Source of the DNA: an uncultured Dyadobacter sp.
Lineage (GTDB): Bacteria; Bacteroidota; Bacteroidia; Cytophagales; Spirosomataceae
Reading direction: 5' to 3'
Assembly (NCBI RefSeq): GCF_946482605.1
Contig: NZ_CAMLSE010000014.1
Location: 1 to 64,000, forward strand
Length of the DNA: 64,000 nt
Shown one piece after another: positions 60,942 to 64,000 of this stretch (position 1 is the first letter of the stretch; every line of letters starts with the position of its first letter). Both the position numbers and the translations under genes were made by a program. The notes under the pieces are model-generated. The model saw nothing but the letters and a program-made list of their open reading frames with translations, was not told the DNA's origin and did no database searches.

Positions 60942-63101
60942 ATGAAGGCTAAAAAATACCAGCCTATGAAGCTATTTTTCCCAAGCCGCGCGTTGTTTTT
61001 GTTCCTGATTGTCATCCATCTGTCGATCAGCAAAAGCGCATTCGCCGACGATGGTTACAGGCTCTGGCTCAAATATGACCGGATCACCGATAAGGCACTC
61101 CGGGAGGAATACATCCGTTCCATTCAATTCATTTCCGTTGACAGCCCGGGGCAAATATTGCAGGCTGCTGCCCGCGAACTGCAGACCGGCCTGGCCGGAA
61201 TGCTCGGCGTGTCGGTCCCCATTGTCCGGTTGCCACCAGCCAGCCGGGCAGGAATCAGGCTGACGATCATGGCGTCCACTTATCCCGGAACCGTAACTAC
61301 ATCCGATGAAGGCTATGTATTATCGTTACAATCCGGCAATCTGGTGATTTCAGCCAGGCAGGATGCGGGCCTCCTCTACGGTAGTTTCGCGTTACTGCGT
61401 CACTTACAAATGCATTTGCCATTCAAAACCGCTCCTCATACCAGCGCACCGAAAGTAAACCTGCGGATGCTCAACCATTGGGATAACCCCGAGGGAACCA
61501 TCGAGCGGGGTTATGCGGGAGCTTCGTTATGGAAATGGTATGACCTGCCCGAACACGTCGATCCGCGGTACCACGATTACGCCAGGGCCAATGCATCCAT
61601 CGGTATCAATGCCACGGTTGTGAACAATGTCAATGCAAGCGCAAGGTTCCTGACAGCCGAATACCTGCATAAAGTGGCTGCATTGGCAGCGGTTTTCCGG
61701 CAATACGGGATCAGGACTTATCTGTCGGTATATTTTGCAGCGCCCAAAACACTCGGAGGGCTGCCCACTTCTGACCCGCTTGATCCCAAGGTCAGGCAAT
61801 GGTGGCAGGACAAGGCGAAGGAGATTTACAGCATTATCCCCGATTTCGGCGGCTTTCTTGTCAAAGCCAATTCCGAAGGCGAGCCGGGGCCGCAGGATTA
61901 CGGTCGCACCCATGCCGACGGCGCGAATATGCTCGCGGAAGCCGTGAAACCTTACAATGGAACCATCATCTGGCGCGCATTTGTGTACAAAGCCGACCCA
62001 AAGGCCGATCGCTTCAAGGCAGCGCATGAGGAATTTGTACCGCTCGACGGCAAGTTCGATCCGCGGGTCATCGTCCAGGTCAAAAACGGGCCGATCGATT
62101 TTCAGCCCCGCGAGCCATTTTCTCCGTTGTTTGGCAATATGCCCAAAACACCGCTGGGCATAGAATTCCAGATCACCCAGGAATACCTCGGATTTGCAAC
62201 CCACCTGGTGTATGAAGCACCTGTTTTCAAGGAATGCCTCGACTCGGATACGAAGGTGAATGGCAACGGCTCGACCGTAGCTAAAATCGTCGACGGATCC
62301 CTGCACCGTTATCCGCTGACCTGCATGGCCGGCGTTGCCAATACCGGCTCAGACCGAAACTGGACGGGGCACCCGATGGCCCAGGCCAACTGGTACGCTT
62401 TCGGCCGGCTCGCCTGGGACCACAGCCTGAGCTCCGAAGCCATTGCCCGCGAATGGATACAACTCACGCTTACAAAACATCCACCGGCAGTTTCCAAAAT
62501 CGCAGCCATGATGCTCAAATCGAGGGAAATTTATGTGGATTACAACACACCGCTGGGCCTTTCGCGCCCATGGACGGGAAGCCATTATGCACCGGAGCCC
62601 TGGCAGAACCGCAGCTCCCGCCCCGACTGGACAGCTATTTATTACCATCGCGCCGATTCGCTCGGGCTGGGTTTCGACCGTACGAGTGCCGGCAGCGGCG
62701 CCCTGGAACAGTACCACCCGGTGGTACGCAAGCAATGGTCCGACGCGCAAACCTGCCCGCTCCCCTACCTGTTGTGGTTCCATCACGTTCCCTGGACGCA
62801 AAAACTGATCTCCGGCCGCTCTCTTTGGGAAGAACTCTGTTTCCGGTTCTATTCCGGCGCGGATTCGGTGCGGTGGATGCAGCAGCAATGGTCCGAAGTG
62901 CGCACGGCCGTGGACTCTGAAATTTATGCCAATGTGGACGCACGCCTGTCCAAACAGCACAAGGAAGCTCTCTGGTGGCGCGACGCCTGGGTGCTGTACC
63001 TGCAAACACAATCCCGCCTCCCCATCCCGGCGAAGCATCCGAAACCGGAGCGCACGCTTGAAGAAGTGAAGCAACTGGTCAATGTATATCTGATGCGCTA
63101 A
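60942..63101 (+). CDS. GH67 alpha-glucuronidase, secreted
   Basis: This 719-residue protein (ATG at 60942 with an AGG nine bases upstream; 60966 also gives the signal peptide MKLFFPSRALFLFLIVIHLS) fits family GH67. The N-terminal domain has ELQTGLAGMLGVSVPI. The catalytic barrel has GFLVKANSEGEPGPQDYGRTHADGANMLAEA with the likely acid Glu. NGPIDFQPREP and GIEFQITQEYLG hold the likely base residues. Domain 3 follows. GH67 removes 4-O-methyl-glucuronic acid from the non-reducing ends of xylo-oligosaccharides. No SusC/SusD genes are in the window, but a sigma/FecR pair follows. Confidence 0.93.
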   Translation: MKAKKYQPMKLFFPSRALFLFLIVIHLSISKSAFADDGYRLWLKYDRITDKALREEYIRSIQFISVDSPGQILQAAARELQTGLAGMLGVSVPIVRLPPASRAGIRLTIMASTYPGTVTTSDEGYVLSLQSGNLVISARQDAGLLYGSFALLRHLQMHLPFKTAPHTSAPKVNLRMLNHWDNPEGTIERGYAGASLWKWYDLPEHVDPRYHDYARANASIGINATVVNNVNASARFLTAEYLHKVAALAAVFRQYGIRTYLSVYFAAPKTLGGLPTSDPLDPKVRQWWQDKAKEIYSIIPDFGGFLVKANSEGEPGPQDYGRTHADGANMLAEAVKPYNGTIIWRAFVYKADPKADRFKAAHEEFVPLDGKFDPRVIVQVKNGPIDFQPREPFSPLFGNMPKTPLGIEFQITQEYLGFATHLVYEAPVFKECLDSDTKVNGNGSTVAKIVDGSLHRYPLTCMAGVANTGSDRNWTGHPMAQANWYAFGRLAWDHSLSSEAIAREWIQLTLTKHPPAVSKIAAMMLKSREIYVDYNTPLGLSRPWTGSHYAPEPWQNRSSRPDWTAIYYHRADSLGLGFDRTSAGSGALEQYHPVVRKQWSDAQTCPLPYLLWFHHVPWTQKLISGRSLWEELCFRFYSGADSVRWMQQQWSEVRTAVDSEIYANVDARLSKQHKEALWWRDAWVLYLQTQSRLPIPAKHPKPERTLEEVKQLVNVYLMR

Positions 63102-63183
63102 AAATCACAGGATAAAACACATAAAAAATTGAATTCTATTTTGGTATACTTATATTTACACTTGTTAACGCCCGCAAACCCTG

Positions 63184-63783
63184 ATGAAAGACGCAATGAT
63201 CGACGATCTGTTATTGGCAACCAACATCCGCCAGGGTGACAAGACGTCGTTCACAAAGGCTTATCAGTACTACCACCCCTATCTCTACCGCTTTGCATTG
63301 CGGTTTCTCAAATCATCCGAACACGCCGAAGAAGTGGTTCATGATGTTTTTTTAAAATTGTGGGAGAACCGTGAAAGACTACACGAAGAATGCTCACTGA
63401 AAGGATATCTCGTTAAAATCTGCAAAAACCATATCCTGAACATCCTCACACGCGCCACACGGGAGAGAGCTATCATGCAGGAAATCGGGCAAGCGGTATC
63501 GCATTCGCACAATGAAACCGAAAACACGGTCGTAACGGCCGACTACGAGGCCCGGGCCGACCAGATCATTTCACAGCTTCCGCCTCAGCGCCAGAAGGTT
63601 TTCCGGATGTACCGCTTCGACGAAATGAATTCGGATGAAATTTCACAGCAGCTCGGCATCTCGAAAGGCACCGTGAAAGACCACCTCCTCAAAGCCAACC
63701 GCTACCTCCGCAAGTACCTCCACGCCCACACAGGCATCCCTATCGACATTACCGCGATCGTACTCGCCATGTTCATAGGCTGA
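63184..63783 (+). CDS. ECF sigma factor (FecI/RpoE-like, Bacteroidota type)
   Basis: This 199-residue sigma-70 family protein has region 2 (FTKAYQYYHPYLYRFALRFLKSSEHAEEVVHDVFLKLWENRERL, in pieces) and region 4 (LPPQRQKVFRMYRFDEMNSDEISQQLGISKGTVKDHLLKANRYLRKYL). It is of the type controlled by FecR anti-sigma factors and often encoded upstream of TonB-dependent receptor/SusD genes. The next gene starts with a FecR-like N-terminus 75 bases downstream. It is not part of the GH67 transcript as far as can be told, but may belong to a glycan locus that continues outside the window. Confidence 0.93.
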   Translation: MKDAMIDDLLLATNIRQGDKTSFTKAYQYYHPYLYRFALRFLKSSEHAEEVVHDVFLKLWENRERLHEECSLKGYLVKICKNHILNILTRATRERAIMQEIGQAVSHSHNETENTVVTADYEARADQIISQLPPQRQKVFRMYRFDEMNSDEISQQLGISKGTVKDHLLKANRYLRKYLHAHTGIPIDITAIVLAMFIG

Positions 63784-63857
63784 CTTTTAAAATAAATCTT
63801 CCACCCGAGCATGCCTGTTCCCTGGTTCAATTGTATTAACAGTACAAAACAAAACCT

Positions 63858-64000
63858 ATGGACAAGGAAATCTATATCAGAAACCTGCTTTACAAGTACC
63901 TGGCCGACCAATGCACGGAGCAGGAACAGGACGAGTTACTGGCACATCTGCAAACGCCGGTAGGCAAATGGGTTTTCGATGAGGTCATCAATTCGGAAGC
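63858..64000 (+). CDS. FecR-family anti-sigma factor, N-terminal fragment (cut by window edge)
   Basis: The frame opens with ATG at 63858 and stays open to the end of the window (47 codons). It begins MDKEIYIRNLLYKYLADQ and then has a helical, acidic stretch (TEQEQDELLAHLQT), matching the cytoplasmic start of Bacteroidota FecR proteins. Its position after an ECF sigma gene supports the call. The full protein should hold a membrane segment and a periplasmic FecR domain beyond the window. Confidence 0.75.
   Translation, partial: MDKEIYIRNLLYKYLADQCTEQEQDELLAHLQTPVGKWVFDEVINSE

Noticed and set aside
1..64000. tRNA, rRNA, CRISPR, insertion sequences, integrases, phage genes
   Set aside because: No clover-leaf candidate, no spaced repeat array and no transposase or recombinase sequence was found on reading both strands.

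Overview
The window looks like chromosomal DNA of a member of the Bacteroidota, most likely order Cytophagales (Dyadobacter or another Spirosomataceae genus is my best guess). Evidence: type IX secretion (T9SS) sorting domains of type A and type B, a PorP/SprF-family protein, a FecI-type sigma factor followed by a FecR start, LytS/LytTR two-component genes, large FtsX-like permeases, a GH67 alpha-glucuronidase, DUF1080 and DUF2911 proteins, an ImuA/ImuB/DnaE2 mutasome, and promoters of the Bacteroidota form TTG-N20-TAnnTTTG. Base composition is near half GC, with AT-rich intergenic stretches. I see no rRNA, tRNA, CRISPR array, insertion sequence or prophage. No gene-free stretch exceeds 300 bases; the longest, 17073-17368, is described.

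Layout. 1-4.6 kb: 3' end of an unrecognised gene, DUF2911 and DUF1905 proteins, an FtsX-type permease and an XRE regulator. 4.9-11.8 kb: two tandem paralogous secreted M4-like metallopeptidases of about 1,060 residues, then a small protein carrying a T9SS type A sorting domain. 11.9-17.1 kb: Imm5-like orphan immunity protein, PH-domain membrane protein, esterase, pirin, GNAT acetyltransferase, FAD oxidoreductase. 17.4-20.5 kb: NmrA protein, an ArsR-SRPBCC-hydrolase operon with two operators on its promoter, a VOC protein. 20.5-28.7 kb: VWA protein, lipoproteins, an AraC-like protein lacking its second HTH, a LytTR two-component pair, a DUF1080 protein, a VOC protein. 28.9-38.9 kb: imuA, several hydrolases, a PQQ-type propeller protein, a zinc-ribbon protein, and a second ArsR-SRPBCC module. 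39.0-44.8 kb: dinD, imuB, dnaE2. 44.8-49.1 kb: an overlapping three-gene operon (B12-type radical SAM, DUF2809, MpaB-like oxygenase), a secreted protein, a DUF1330-like protein, a RelE/ParE toxin-antitoxin pair. 49.2-57.6 kb: metallophosphoesterase, Fic protein with two long inverted repeats at its promoter, a PKD/type B T9SS protein with a frameshifted PorP/SprF partner, DUF1080 protein, AlkD-like protein. 57.8-64 kb: phospholipase C, DoxX-like protein, GH67 alpha-glucuronidase, ECF sigma factor, start of fecR.

How the genes work together. The clearest functional group is DNA-damage mutagenesis: imuA is 10 kb from imuB-dnaE2, dinD is divergent from imuB, and the upstream regions of imuA and imuB carry similar AT-rich palindromes that may be shared operators. 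The two ArsR-SRPBCC modules form a natural paralog experiment: each promoter carries two 16-bp palindromes at nearly the same places relative to -7 and -33, but the outer bases of the palindromes differ. The rSAM-DUF2809-MpaB operon is the best candidate for an undescribed pathway.
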